From the IMG/VR virus record IMGVR_UViG_3300025379_000005, positions 1-64,000 of that record: DNA of 64,000 nucleotides; one strand, written 5' to 3'. Shown here in pieces: positions 44,876-52,778 of this stretch. The notes below the pieces were generated by a model. It ran no database searches. It was given only the letters and a program-made list of their open reading frames with translations, and was not told the origin of the DNA. Position 1 is the stretch's first letter. Every line of letters begins with the position of its first letter. The DNA is from a virus. The position numbers and the translations under genes were made by a program.

Positions 44876-45240
44876 ACAACCAAGAAGTATTAAGAGCACA
44901 GTTTGTTATTGCTAAGGCATTTAGAGACAATCTTAATGTAGTTGAGACACTCACATCCCATATGGTTGGTAAGTCATTGATTGAAGAATTAACCGGTGAA
45001 GTCCCAAACTGGGCTAAGAAAGAAAAGCAAGATAAAACTAAAGAACTTAAAGAATGGGTTCAAAACAACCTTTCTAAGCAATTAAGTACAAAAGAAATTG
45101 CTTCAAGTCTAGATTGTAGTTATGAGACTGCAATCAAAACTATTAAGGAGAACCCTTTTTATTTTGTTGGTATTCGTAGGGGTTACTATGAAGTTAGAGA
45201 CGGTGAAACCGAAAGAGAACAAGCTAAGAAGGGTAAGTAA
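44857..45240 (+). CDS. Helix-turn-helix-like small protein
   Basis: 127 residues from a TTG start that overlaps the kinase gene by 19 bases; a later start cannot be excluded. The segment LSTKEIASSLDCSYETAIKT near residues 74-93 is a good helix-turn-helix, followed by a wing (YFVGIRRGYYEVRD). N-terminal half helical. A transcription or replication regulator is plausible. Confidence 0.58.
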   Translation: MEPKEVDNQEVLRAQFVIAKAFRDNLNVVETLTSHMVGKSLIEELTGEVPNWAKKEKQDKTKELKEWVQNNLSKQLSTKEIASSLDCSYETAIKTIKENPFYFVGIRRGYYEVRDGETEREQAKKGK

Positions 45241-45338
45241 TGTCTGATAGGCCTAGTGAAGAACTTCTTGAAAGTGCAAAAGAGATGACATATAATCTTG
45301 AAGAATGGGAAAAGAAATTCCCTGAGGAGGAACAGTAA
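45240..45338 (+). CDS. Tiny acidic protein
   Basis: 32 residues starting on the previous stop (TAATG). MSDRPSEELLESAKEMTYNL, all helix-forming. Its end carries the GAGGAGG that serves the next gene. Unknown. Confidence 0.5.
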   Translation: MSDRPSEELLESAKEMTYNLEEWEKKFPEEEQ

Positions 45339-45758
45339 GTGCAAACATTTTTACCATACGCAGATTTTGAAAAGTCAGCAAAATCATTGGACCGTCAACG
45401 ACTTGGTAAACAACGTGTAGAGACAATGCAAATTATGAACGCAATTCTTAATCCGAATTACGGTTGGCAAAGTCATCCAGCAGTAAACATGTGGAGAGGT
45501 CATGAAACTACATTACTAGAATACCAAAAAGCAATTTGCAATGAGTGGGTTAGTCGTGGCTACAAAGATACATGCTTGCAAAAGACTATTGATTTGGTTG
45601 ATTCTGTTAAGACAAACACAACTAGGCCTGGTTGGATTGGTGACTATAAATTTCACCTTTCTCACCAAAGTAACCTACTTCGTAAATTACCAGACCACTA
45701 TTCACAACACTTTATAGGAGTCCCAGATGACTTGCCTTACTTTTGGCCAGGAGAATAA
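45339..45758 (+). CDS. Pyrimidine-dimer-glycosylase-like (MSMEG_6728 type) protein
   Basis: 139 residues from GTG, with a GAGGAGG site at the end of the gene before. The N-terminus MQTFLPYADFEKSAKSLDRQ, then RLGKQRVETMQIMNAILNPN and HPAVNMWRGHETTLLEYQKA, matches the Pyr_excise/MSMEG_6728 family found widely in Actinobacteria. Relatives include T4 endonuclease V, which cuts at UV pyrimidine dimers. DNA repair is likely, but activity has not been established for this subfamily as far as I know. Confidence 0.74.
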   Translation: MQTFLPYADFEKSAKSLDRQRLGKQRVETMQIMNAILNPNYGWQSHPAVNMWRGHETTLLEYQKAICNEWVSRGYKDTCLQKTIDLVDSVKTNTTRPGWIGDYKFHLSHQSNLLRKLPDHYSQHFIGVPDDLPYFWPGE

Positions 45759-45928
45759 TGATAAAAGAGTTTTTTAAAAAAGGCAAAGAATGGCGTTGTG
45801 AGGGTTGGGTATCACTTTCACTAAAAGATTTTGGTTTAGGTTTAATTACCTACAATAATAAAAAATGCCATAATTTTCAGATTACTATTTTATTCTTTGA
45901 TTTCTATATAAGTTGTTACAAACTATGA
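45758..45928 (+). CDS. Small hypothetical protein
   Basis: 56 residues from the ATG at 45758 that overlaps the previous stop; a TTG at 45743 is rejected. Mixed beta pattern ending in hydrophobic residues (CHNFQITILFFDFYISCYKL). Unknown; TGA overlaps the next ATG. Confidence 0.5.
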   Translation: MIKEFFKKGKEWRCEGWVSLSLKDFGLGLITYNNKKCHNFQITILFFDFYISCYKL

Positions 45929-46104
45929 ATAAAAAAGAATTAGATGAAATAAGGTTGAGGCACCATGAAACACGCCTCTGGTGGAGACAAGATGACAATG
46001 GAACAATTATAGATGAGTTAAGAGGTTGTTCTGATTGTGGTCAAGAAGTACCTTGCGATGCAATTAAATTATTAGATGAATTGAATAAGTATGAAACCCA
46101 ATGA
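45925..46104 (+). CDS. Small Cys-rich protein, tandem family copy 1
   Basis: 59 residues, ATGA overlap with the gene before. R-x-R-H-H ... C-S-D-C-G-Q-E-V-P-C-D-A-I-K-L-L-D. Shares the pattern C-x2-C-x3-5-P-C-D-x3-[LV]-L-D with the next two genes. Possibly a metal-binding microprotein; proteins with this pattern are common in Actinobacteria. Confidence 0.56.
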   Translation: MNKKELDEIRLRHHETRLWWRQDDNGTIIDELRGCSDCGQEVPCDAIKLLDELNKYETQ

Positions 46105-46246
46105 ACTTCAAAAAATAAGAGAAAAGCATCAAAAGCAATTTGGTAAGTGGCGTTGCCAACACTGCTATGAAAACTATCCTTGTGATGTAGCAAAGTTGCT
46201 AGATTACTCTGAGTCTTTAGAAAAAGTAACCAATGAAGTTATCTGA
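46091..46246 (+). CDS. Small Cys-rich protein, tandem family copy 2
   Basis: 51 residues (MKPNELQKIREKHQ ... W-R-C-Q-H-C ... YPCDVAKLLD). It starts inside copy 1 and ends inside copy 3, so overlapping frames confirm that it is expressed as a set. Same Cys pattern as its neighbours. Confidence 0.55.
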   Translation: MKPNELQKIREKHQKQFGKWRCQHCYENYPCDVAKLLDYSESLEKVTNEVI

Positions 46247-46436
46247 ACGTCAAGCATTAAGAAGAAAACACCATTCAAGGATAACAGACAGGGTTCCTTT
46301 TTGCTATCACTGTAAACTAATTTGGCCTTGCGATGTTATTAGGGTATTGGATGCTTGGGATAGCCAATACAGTAAAGTAGAAGAAATAGTTTCTGAGTAT
46401 AAAAATCAACTTAGTGGACCAGAATGGGATGATTAA
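46233..46436 (+). CDS. Small Cys-rich protein, tandem family copy 3
   Basis: 67 residues (ALRRKHHSRITDRVPFCYHC, then WPCDVIRVLDAW). Same signature, with a longer C-terminal helix (SKVEEIVSEYKNQL). Overlaps copy 2 by 14 bases. Confidence 0.58.
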   Translation: MKLSERQALRRKHHSRITDRVPFCYHCKLIWPCDVIRVLDAWDSQYSKVEEIVSEYKNQLSGPEWDD

Positions 46437-46437
46437 A

Positions 46438-46575
46438 ATGGAAGAATGCCTTCACATTGAGAAAAAAATAAATGAGTTAGGAGAAGAAGTAGAAAGACCT
46501 TACCACAGTATTTTTTGCCCAGATTGTGGAAAACGTTTGGTACGTGATTACAAAGCAAGGCCATTTAAGTTTTAG
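46438..46575 (+). CDS. Small zinc-finger-like protein
   Basis: 45 residues, ATG two bases after the previous stop. C-P-D-C-G-K-R-L-V near residue 27 plus Cys4 and His6 could form a zinc site. Last gene before the DpdA promoter. Unknown. Confidence 0.5.
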   Translation: MEECLHIEKKINELGEEVERPYHSIFCPDCGKRLVRDYKARPFKF

Positions 46576-46580
46576 TAAAG

Positions 46581-46609
46581 TTGATTTTGTAGTAACAAGA
46601 AATTATAAT
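46581..46609 (+). promoter_or_regulatory. Promoter for the dpdA-luxE-luxC-aminotransferase unit
   Basis: TTGATT (46581-46586), 17 bases, TATAAT (46604-46609). The ribosome site is AGGAGA just before the ATG at 46637. No other promoter of this set occurs until 51720. Confidence 0.68.
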
Positions 46610-46636
46610 TTAACTATTAGTAGTTAGTAGGAGACA

Positions 46637-47494
46637 ATGGATCTATACCTAGGAGCACCTTTTGCTCACATTCAATCATCTGCCCCTGGGTATGCATTAG
46701 CTCATGAAATGACAGGTTTTACTGTTATGGAGCAATACAGTAAACTACCTAAACTTTTCCTTGATAATGGTGCTGATGAACTTGGAACAGGCCAGAGTGG
46801 TATGCGACTTGCCTATCTTGCAGGAAGATTAAAATCAAACTTTCTAATACTACCGGATGTCCTTCACAAAGATAAACTTACTAGAAAAAAGGGTGAGAAG
46901 TTTTTTGAACAAATGAAAGATAGTGGATACCAAGGTAACTTTATTGGTGTAATCCAAGCAAAGACTTTGGAGAAAGGTCTTGAAAGTTACAAGTGGTGGG
47001 CAAGAAGTGGAATGGTAGATAGGATTGGGATTACTTATGATACTAAGATCCCTAACACAACTTTTAAAGAGTTTGCATGGGGTGGAAGATTAAACTTTTT
47101 GTTTGAACTGGCAAAAACAAATGTTTATGACAATAATCCAATAGGACTTCACTTGCTTGGTACACTAGATGTGCATGAACTCTATGTATTAAACCACTAT
47201 CCAGAGTTTGAATATATTATTAAGTATATGGTTGATAGTCATGATACTACAATGCCTTACGCTTGTGATACTCCATTTGTAGTTGAAGATTATTCAATTA
47301 AATTAGGGCGTGCAAAGGATTATCCCCGTCAAGATTTTAAAGCAAAACTAGAGGGTGAAAGACTTGAGATTGCTGAGTGGAATGTAGCGGCATACTTGAC
47401 TGCTTGCAAGATTAAACCAAGTGACTGGCCAAAATATCTAGGTGATAAAGCAGTTCAATTATTTAGTGATTTTGAGTATCATTATGACCACTAA
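46637..47494 (+). CDS. dpdA: DpdA-like DNA 7-deazaguanine transglycosylase
   Basis: 285 residues. Related to tRNA-guanine transglycosylase: FLDNGADELG (residues 41-50) stands where TGT has its D-S-G-G-F-Q segment, and NFIGVIQAKTLEKGLESYKW, RIGITYDTK and IGLHLLGTLDVHEL follow in TGT order. The zinc-binding C-x-C-x2-C of true TGT is missing, as in phage DpdA. DpdA exchanges guanine in DNA for a 7-deazaguanine base and so protects phage DNA from restriction. In one operon with exonuclease, LuxE-, LuxC- and aminotransferase-like genes; genes for base synthesis lie 5 kb downstream. Role as DNA rather than tRNA enzyme is inferred from these features. Confidence 0.78.
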   Translation: MDLYLGAPFAHIQSSAPGYALAHEMTGFTVMEQYSKLPKLFLDNGADELGTGQSGMRLAYLAGRLKSNFLILPDVLHKDKLTRKKGEKFFEQMKDSGYQGNFIGVIQAKTLEKGLESYKWWARSGMVDRIGITYDTKIPNTTFKEFAWGGRLNFLFELAKTNVYDNNPIGLHLLGTLDVHELYVLNHYPEFEYIIKYMVDSHDTTMPYACDTPFVVEDYSIKLGRAKDYPRQDFKAKLEGERLEIAEWNVAAYLTACKIKPSDWPKYLGDKAVQLFSDFEYHYDH

Positions 47495-48449
47495 GAAAAC
47501 ATTCCTTCTTGTTGATGGTCACAATGTTTTTATTCGTGCTTACTCAGGATTAGCAAAACAAGATTTTAGAAACTCTGATGGTATTGCAACTTGGGGTGTT
47601 TACGGATTCTTAAATACCTTAACTTCAATGGTTCGTAGATACCAACCAACCCATGTTCTTGTTACTTTTGATAAAGGAAAAAGTAGCAAAAGACTTGAAA
47701 TGTATCCTCAATACAAAGCAAATAGAGATAAGGATTCTAAAGAAAGAATTGCTAAAAAAGTAGCGGCAGGAGAAGTAGATGAATTCTTGCCACAATTTGA
47801 TTTGCTTTTTGAATTCCTTAAATCAATGGGTGTACCATACCTTAGGATTAGTGGTGTTGAGGCAGATGATATTATTGCTAAGGCCTCAATTGAATTTGGT
47901 CCACTCTTTGATAAAGTTGTAATTATCAGTGCAGACCATGACATTAGACAACTAATTAGAAATAATGTTATAGTTGTAAAACCTAGTTTAAGTCAGAGTA
48001 GAGACGTTAAAGAAGAAGTATTTACAGTTGAAAAAACTCTTGAAGAATGGGGAGTTGAACCTTGGAGGTTACCAGAAATATGGGCACTCATGGGAGACAA
48101 GGGAGACAACATACCTGGAGTACCAGGCATAGGACCAGTAAAAGCTAAAAAACTTATACAAGATTTTGGTAACCTTGAAAAAGCAATACAATCAGAAAAA
48201 GTAAACGAATATGAACCAACAGTTCGTAGAGCATTTAAACTTATTCAACTTGATGGTAAAGATGACATACCATTTCCACCTTTAGGAAATTTACAGTTTA
48301 ACCCGATAACTAAAGAAATTCCCAATCATGGCTTGAAATTGCAGGAGATGCTCGACTATTTTGAATTTAATGTAATTAAAGAACGTTGGGAAAACAATGA
48401 ACTTTGGTCAGAAAAGACCTTTGGTAGAAAGTTAGGAAACAATGGATAA
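47484..48449 (+). CDS. 5'-3' exonuclease / flap endonuclease
   Basis: 321 residues from the ATG at 47484 (MTTKKTFLLVDG); a GTG 42 bases upstream lies inside dpdA and is rejected. Matches the PolA N-terminal / T5 D15 family: LLVDGHNVFIRA, TFDKGKSSKRLEMYPQYKAN, GVEADDIIAKAS, ISADHDIRQLI and the helix-hairpin-helix GDKGDNIPGVPGIGPVKAKK. Acidic metal ligands are present. It removes primers and flaps at the fork. Overlaps dpdA by 11 bases and luxE-like by 8. Confidence 0.86.
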   Translation: MTTKKTFLLVDGHNVFIRAYSGLAKQDFRNSDGIATWGVYGFLNTLTSMVRRYQPTHVLVTFDKGKSSKRLEMYPQYKANRDKDSKERIAKKVAAGEVDEFLPQFDLLFEFLKSMGVPYLRISGVEADDIIAKASIEFGPLFDKVVIISADHDIRQLIRNNVIVVKPSLSQSRDVKEEVFTVEKTLEEWGVEPWRLPEIWALMGDKGDNIPGVPGIGPVKAKKLIQDFGNLEKAIQSEKVNEYEPTVRRAFKLIQLDGKDDIPFPPLGNLQFNPITKEIPNHGLKLQEMLDYFEFNVIKERWENNELWSEKTFGRKLGNNG

Positions 48450-49512
48450 CAAAAAAGTAGATAAGATAATTTCTAATGCAATAGAGTATGTTAAAGATCC
48501 GATTAATTCCCCTGACTTTAATACAGTTGCACTGGACCTTTATGACCTTCACCGTGAATTGAACCCAGTTTATAGTAAATATGACAAAGGTCCTTTAAAA
48601 GATTGGCGTGAAATTCCATTAATGCCTATCGGTGAATTTAAAAAAGGTGATGTAGGGATTACTCTTAGTGACCGCATGCCTTTCCCTGGAGTAGAGTTCC
48701 ATTCAAGTGGTACAACGCAAGGTGACAAGAGTAAACACCGTATGTATGATACTGAACCTTATAGAGCAAGTATTGCTGCTGGTTTTAAGCAAAGTGTACA
48801 CCCTACTAGTTACCCTAGGTTTAGAGTTATTCTACTTACCCCTAAACTACCTAATAGTAGTTTATACTACATGATGAGTTATGTTAGTGAACTTTTTGAC
48901 CATCGTGGAGTTCGTGAAGAGTTTGATGGACTAAATGACATGTTTAGGGTACAGGCATTACTAGATGAACTAAGAGAAGAAAAAGAACCAGTATTGTTAT
49001 TTGGAACTAGTTTGGCCTTTTATGACTTGATGACTACCATAGAGACAAATGGAATGCAATCTTTTAAACTCCCAGAGAGTTCAATGATGATTGAAACCGG
49101 AGGTTGGAAGGGGAGAGACATTAAGATTACCCCTTGGGACTTAACTACTAAAGTAAGTTTGTTCTTTGACATATCTTTTGATAATTGTATCCGTGAATAC
49201 AGTATGAGTGAAATGTCTAGTCAACTATGGTCTTCAGGTAATGACCCAGGAAATGTAAATTATTATTGGCCTCAATGGTTGAGTGTTAGATTAGTTGACC
49301 CACTATCTCAAGTTGAGGTTCCTTATGGTCAAAGTGGTATTATTAGTTTTGTAGATTTAGCAAATGTTTGGAGTTGCCCCTTTATCTTGACCGAAGACAT
49401 GGGCCACCTATACAATGATAATGGAATTGATGCCCTAGTATTAGAAGGAAGAGCAATTAATGCACCTGAGAAAGGATGTAGTCTAACTTATGCGGAAGCA
49501 ATGGGTAATTAA
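48442..49512 (+). CDS. luxE-like: LuxE-like acyl-protein synthetase
   Basis: 356 residues. The adenylation signature S-S-G-T-T-Q-G-D-K-S-K-H is at residues 88-99, E-T-G-G-W-K-G-R at 218-225, and a C-terminal G-C-S-L with Cys346 is where LuxE accepts the acyl group. LuxE uses ATP to make acyl-AMP and then a thioester on this Cys, which it passes to LuxC. The catalytic residues I can identify are intact. No luciferase or LuxD is in the window, so bioluminescence is not the purpose. It is in one unit with dpdA; substrate unknown (see findings). Confidence 0.8.
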   Translation: MDNKKVDKIISNAIEYVKDPINSPDFNTVALDLYDLHRELNPVYSKYDKGPLKDWREIPLMPIGEFKKGDVGITLSDRMPFPGVEFHSSGTTQGDKSKHRMYDTEPYRASIAAGFKQSVHPTSYPRFRVILLTPKLPNSSLYYMMSYVSELFDHRGVREEFDGLNDMFRVQALLDELREEKEPVLLFGTSLAFYDLMTTIETNGMQSFKLPESSMMIETGGWKGRDIKITPWDLTTKVSLFFDISFDNCIREYSMSEMSSQLWSSGNDPGNVNYYWPQWLSVRLVDPLSQVEVPYGQSGIISFVDLANVWSCPFILTEDMGHLYNDNGIDALVLEGRAINAPEKGCSLTYAEAMGN

Positions 49513-50524
49513 TCCAGATGTAGGTTTTTCTAAAGTCCTTGCAGAGTTTGGAAGATTCCTAGAAGAAGATTATAAGATGGCAATAGGTGCTTTAACGGTT
49601 CCCCACGCCTTTGAAGAGTACACAGAAAAGACAGGTAGAAATTTTGTAATTGTAGGAGCAAGGAGTGTACCAACCGCTACTGCAAAGAGTGTTTTCCTTT
49701 GTCTTAAATTGGCAGGACCAGAAAGTGTAACTGTAAAGGCACCAACAATTGATGAAGGTTTCTTAATTGATAATGTTATTGAATACTATGGTAAAGATAT
49801 TAGGTGTAAGGTATTCAATGACCCAAGTGAACAACTTGAATTATCACTAGAATGGCGTAAAGCACTTGATGAAGCAACAGATATAGTTGTTTTTGGTGGT
49901 GGTGACACAGTTGCTAGATTTAAAGAACTAGAAAATGAACATCGTCAAGTTCACATTCATGGTCCTAAGTTTTCATTTGGTATTGTTAGAGCAGAAGATT
50001 TAAGTCTTTCTTACATGGAAGAAATTGGTTTTGATTTTTATTCATTCTATGGTGAAGGTTGTCTATCTCCAAAGTTTTATGTAGTAGTTGGAGAGACAGC
50101 ACCACAAATGTGGAAAGAGATGTCTGAGGTTTATTCAAACCTTTATGCCTCATATGTTGATGAGTTTAGAGCAAAGTTGCCACTTTCAAGGAAAAGCGAA
50201 TTAGTGCAACAGTTCCTAAACTCCAATTATGTAGCAAAATATATTCGTAGGGAAGACTTGAATTCTAATGAAATATTTTCTACACTTTATGGTGACGTAC
50301 GCTTTATAGTAGTAGAAAGTTTAGATGATTTGGAAGAATTCATTGAAAAATGGCGTTTTCAAATTAGTACAGTAGCAATTAACGAACAAGATGATGAAAT
50401 AGTAGATTTTGTTGAAAGTCATATGATTACTAGAATCTGTGATATTGGTCAGATGCAGTTCCCAGATTTCTTTGAACAATTTGACACAACAGATGACTTT
50501 GACATTTACACAGGAGGATATTAA
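49490..50524 (+). CDS. luxC-like: LuxC-like acyl-CoA/acyl-protein reductase
   Basis: 344 residues, overlapping the luxE-like gene by 23 bases. FGGGDTVARF near residue 135 and HIHGPKFSFGIV near 156 match the LuxC nucleotide and fold motifs, and G-E-G-C-L-S-P at 188-194 gives catalytic Cys191. The C-terminal DIGQMQFPDFFEQFDT also fits. LuxC reduces an acyl thioester with NADPH to an aldehyde. It is shorter at the N-terminus than Vibrio LuxC (about 480 residues). Works with the LuxE-like protein by family precedent. Confidence 0.78.
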   Translation: MRKQWVINPDVGFSKVLAEFGRFLEEDYKMAIGALTVPHAFEEYTEKTGRNFVIVGARSVPTATAKSVFLCLKLAGPESVTVKAPTIDEGFLIDNVIEYYGKDIRCKVFNDPSEQLELSLEWRKALDEATDIVVFGGGDTVARFKELENEHRQVHIHGPKFSFGIVRAEDLSLSYMEEIGFDFYSFYGEGCLSPKFYVVVGETAPQMWKEMSEVYSNLYASYVDEFRAKLPLSRKSELVQQFLNSNYVAKYIRREDLNSNEIFSTLYGDVRFIVVESLDDLEEFIEKWRFQISTVAINEQDDEIVDFVESHMITRICDIGQMQFPDFFEQFDTTDDFDIYTGGY

Positions 50525-51723
50525 TGAGTGATTATTTAGCTAGAACTAACCCTTGGCCTTACGACATAACAATTACTGGTGCAAAGGGTGGTTATTATCA
50601 AACTAAAGAGTACGGGGACATGTTTGATATGGCCTGTGGTATTGCTGTAAACAATTTAGGTCACAGAAACAAAAAGATTCTTAATGCCTCATTGAAAGTT
50701 TTAGATAAGTATGCTCACGTTAATGTTTATGGTGAGTTCAATATTAAAGAGCAATTGAAGTATGCTGAACTATTAAGTGAACGTTTTTCAACCCTTACAA
50801 TGAGTAATGGAATTGATGAAAATAATAAAACTTGGTTCTGCACTAGCGGAACAGAAGCAAATGAACTTGCCATGAAGCTTGCAATGCTAAGTACACAAAG
50901 AAAAGGTTTCATTGCCCTTGAGAATGGTTTTCATGGACGTACTCTTGGAAGTTTGAGTTTAACTCACAAACCTCAATACAGAGAACCATTTAAGAGTATG
51001 GTTAACAAAAATCTTACTAAGTGGATTGTTCCTGGAGAAGAAATCCCAGATGAGTATAAAGACAGAGCAGCATTTTTTATGGAACTGGTTCAAGGAGAAG
51101 CAGGAGTAGTTGCTCAAGACAAAGAATGGGCAAAGTATGTTAGTGACTGGTGTCATGAAAATGGTGTTCTTTTGGTCATTGATGAAGTACAAACAGGGTT
51201 TGGTAGAACCGGTACACACTTTGTTCTTGACCAATACCAAGATGTTTATCCGGACATTGTAACCTTGGGGAAAGCAGCAGGTGGAGGTTATCCTTTGGGT
51301 GCAGTAGTTGCTAGTTCTGAAAGGTGGAACTCTATTTCTAGAGACATGCCATTTGCTCACCTAAGTACATTCGGTGGTAATCCAATGAGTGTTGCTGCCG
51401 GTACAGTCATGTTTAAAGAAACAGAAAAACCACAACTTCTTGGTAATGTTAAAGATGGTGAAATACTAGCAAGAAGTGTATTCCAAGATTTTGAACATGC
51501 TTACATTAGAGGCAAAGGTTTGATGTTGGGGTTAGTTTTAGATGATGCAATTGATATAGATACAGTTGTTCAAAACATCTGGGACAATAAAGTTTTTTGT
51601 GGAAGAGTCTTATATGGGTCAAATACAATTCGTTTATATGCACCCTTGAATACCACACCATCAGATGTATATAATAAGTTCTTGAGGGTAAGAGACGCTG
51701 TAGAACAGAGTATCAAGAGTTGA
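50524..51723 (+). CDS. Class III PLP-dependent aminotransferase
   Basis: 399 residues, start on the LuxC-like stop (TAATG). C-T-S-G-T-E-A-N (residues 106-113), F-H-G-R-T (136-140), V-I-D-E-V-Q-T-G-F-G-R-T-G (218-230) and T-L-G-K-A-A-G-G-G with Lys250 as the PLP base are all present. Class III enzymes (acetylornithine, GABA, ornithine aminotransferase) interconvert an aldehyde and a primary amine, so it could aminate the aldehyde from LuxC. Its TGA lies inside the next promoter. Substrate is inferred from the operon, not from sequence. Confidence 0.86.
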   Translation: MSDYLARTNPWPYDITITGAKGGYYQTKEYGDMFDMACGIAVNNLGHRNKKILNASLKVLDKYAHVNVYGEFNIKEQLKYAELLSERFSTLTMSNGIDENNKTWFCTSGTEANELAMKLAMLSTQRKGFIALENGFHGRTLGSLSLTHKPQYREPFKSMVNKNLTKWIVPGEEIPDEYKDRAAFFMELVQGEAGVVAQDKEWAKYVSDWCHENGVLLVIDEVQTGFGRTGTHFVLDQYQDVYPDIVTLGKAAGGGYPLGAVVASSERWNSISRDMPFAHLSTFGGNPMSVAAGTVMFKETEKPQLLGNVKDGEILARSVFQDFEHAYIRGKGLMLGLVLDDAIDIDTVVQNIWDNKVFCGRVLYGSNTIRLYAPLNTTPSDVYNKFLRVRDAVEQSIKS

Positions 51724-51748
51724 TTTATTAATCAATCTAATATAAAAT
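51720..51748 (+). promoter_or_regulatory. Promoter for the queD-queE-folE-replication unit
   Basis: TTGATT (51720-51725), 17 bases, TAAAAT (51743-51748). The aminotransferase stop TGA is 51721-51723, inside the -35. A ribosome site AAGGAGAAG follows at 51759. Confidence 0.66.
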
Positions 51749-51770
51749 AATAAGAAAGTAAGGAGAAGTA

Positions 51771-51995
51771 ATGCAAGAAAATATTGAAGAAATTCGTTCC
51801 AAACTTTGGGATTTGTATAACAGGTTTGCCAAAGCTCGTGGTGAATGGAATGATGGTTATAAACAAGGAGTTATGGACTCACTTTCAATTGTAAGTGAAG
51901 TAGACAGGGCTTCACACAAGACAGATGAGAATGACCACTTTGTAGACATTGAAAAGTTTAAAAACAATTATTTTAAGAAGGATTTTGGAAAGTGA
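51771..51995 (+). CDS. Small hypothetical protein
   Basis: 74 residues, strong ribosome site. Helical start (MQENIEEIRSKLWDLYNRFA) and a loop with DENDHFVDIEKFKNNYFKKD. Stop TGA overlaps the GTG start of queD (GTGA). Unknown. Confidence 0.6.
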   Translation: MQENIEEIRSKLWDLYNRFAKARGEWNDGYKQGVMDSLSIVSEVDRASHKTDENDHFVDIEKFKNNYFKKDFGK

Positions 51996-52447
51996 ATCTA
52001 ATCTCTAAGGAAATAGAATTTGACCTTGGCCATCGTGTTAGTACACATGGTAGCAAGTGTCGCAATCCTCACGGTCACCGTTATAAGGTTCGTGTAACTT
52101 GTGAAGGAGATATTATAGATGATGTTAGCCGTCCTGACCATGGAATGCTTATTGACTTTGGTAATCTTAAGACAATTATGAACAAGCGTATCCATGATGT
52201 TTTAGACCACGGTTTTTGTGTATGGGAGAATGACCATGTTGTTCGTAACATGATGGAAGATGAGGCGCATGGCCAAGGTTGGAACTATATTGTTTTCCCT
52301 TACATACCAACAGCAGAAAACATTGCTCGTTGGTCTTGGGAAGAAATTAAGGACGACATTGAGGTAGAGTTTGGTAACGACCTCAGGTTGTATGAAGTAG
52401 CCGTGTGGGAAACGCCTACATCGGTAGCCTATTGTAGAGGAGAATAA
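51992..52447 (+). CDS. queD: QueD, 6-carboxy-tetrahydropterin synthase
   Basis: 151 residues from GTG. Zinc ligands His14, His27 and His29 (G-H-R ... H-G-H), Cys23 in C-R-N-P-H-G-H, the L-D-H-G at 71-74 and the W-E-T-P-T near residue 140 are all conserved. QueD makes 6-carboxytetrahydropterin from dihydroneopterin triphosphate, the second step to 7-deazaguanines. A second pathway gene, queE, follows after two small genes. Confidence 0.86.
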   Translation: MNLISKEIEFDLGHRVSTHGSKCRNPHGHRYKVRVTCEGDIIDDVSRPDHGMLIDFGNLKTIMNKRIHDVLDHGFCVWENDHVVRNMMEDEAHGQGWNYIVFPYIPTAENIARWSWEEIKDDIEVEFGNDLRLYEVAVWETPTSVAYCRGE

Positions 52448-52449
52448 TA

Positions 52450-52647
52450 ATGGGTGCAGGAAAGAATTTTCTAAATTGGTTGCAAGGAACATTTGGTGGC
52501 AATAACAGTATGCCAGAAATCCCAGAAATTCCACTAGCAGTAGAGGCACCGAAGCCAGAACCAAAGAAGGCAAAGCCAGCAGCAAAAAAGGCAACAACTA
52601 AGAAAGCAGCACCTAAAAAGGCCGCACCAAAGAAGAAGGACCAATAA
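52450..52647 (+). CDS. Small protein with Lys/Ala/Pro-rich histone-H1-like tail
   Basis: 65 residues, ATG two bases after the queD stop. The first 33 residues (GKNFLNWLQGTFGGNNS) have a short amphipathic helix; residues 33-65 are nearly all Lys, Ala, Pro and Thr (KKAAPKKAAPKKKDQ), like H1 or mycobacterial HupB tails. It may bind nucleic acid or be packaged with DNA; inference. Confidence 0.6.
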   Translation: MGAGKNFLNWLQGTFGGNNSMPEIPEIPLAVEAPKPEPKKAKPAAKKATTKKAAPKKAAPKKKDQ

Positions 52648-52778
52648 TGCACGTAGTATTAGTATTTATTTTGCCAGCACTATTCTTTATGGGTGTTGGT
52701 GCTTTTATTCACATGTTTTCTCAGGGTGTTAAAAGTGGCATTTATCAAAAGACTAAGGCACCAAAGAAGAGGAAGTAA
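52647..52778 (+). CDS. Tiny membrane protein
   Basis: 43 residues, overlapping both neighbours (TAATG). MHVVLVFILPALFFMGVGAF gives one membrane segment, then a basic tail (KTKAPKKRK). The basic tail is like that of the previous protein. Unknown role. Confidence 0.52.
   Translation: MHVVLVFILPALFFMGVGAFIHMFSQGVKSGIYQKTKAPKKRK

Noticed and set aside
48442-51723. LuxE/LuxC/aminotransferase as a capsule or O-antigen module
   Set aside because: Such pairs do occur in surface-glycan clusters and glycosyltransferases lie 7 kb away, but these genes share a unit with dpdA and are separated from the glycosyltransferases by two promoters and the tRNAs. Kept only as an alternative.
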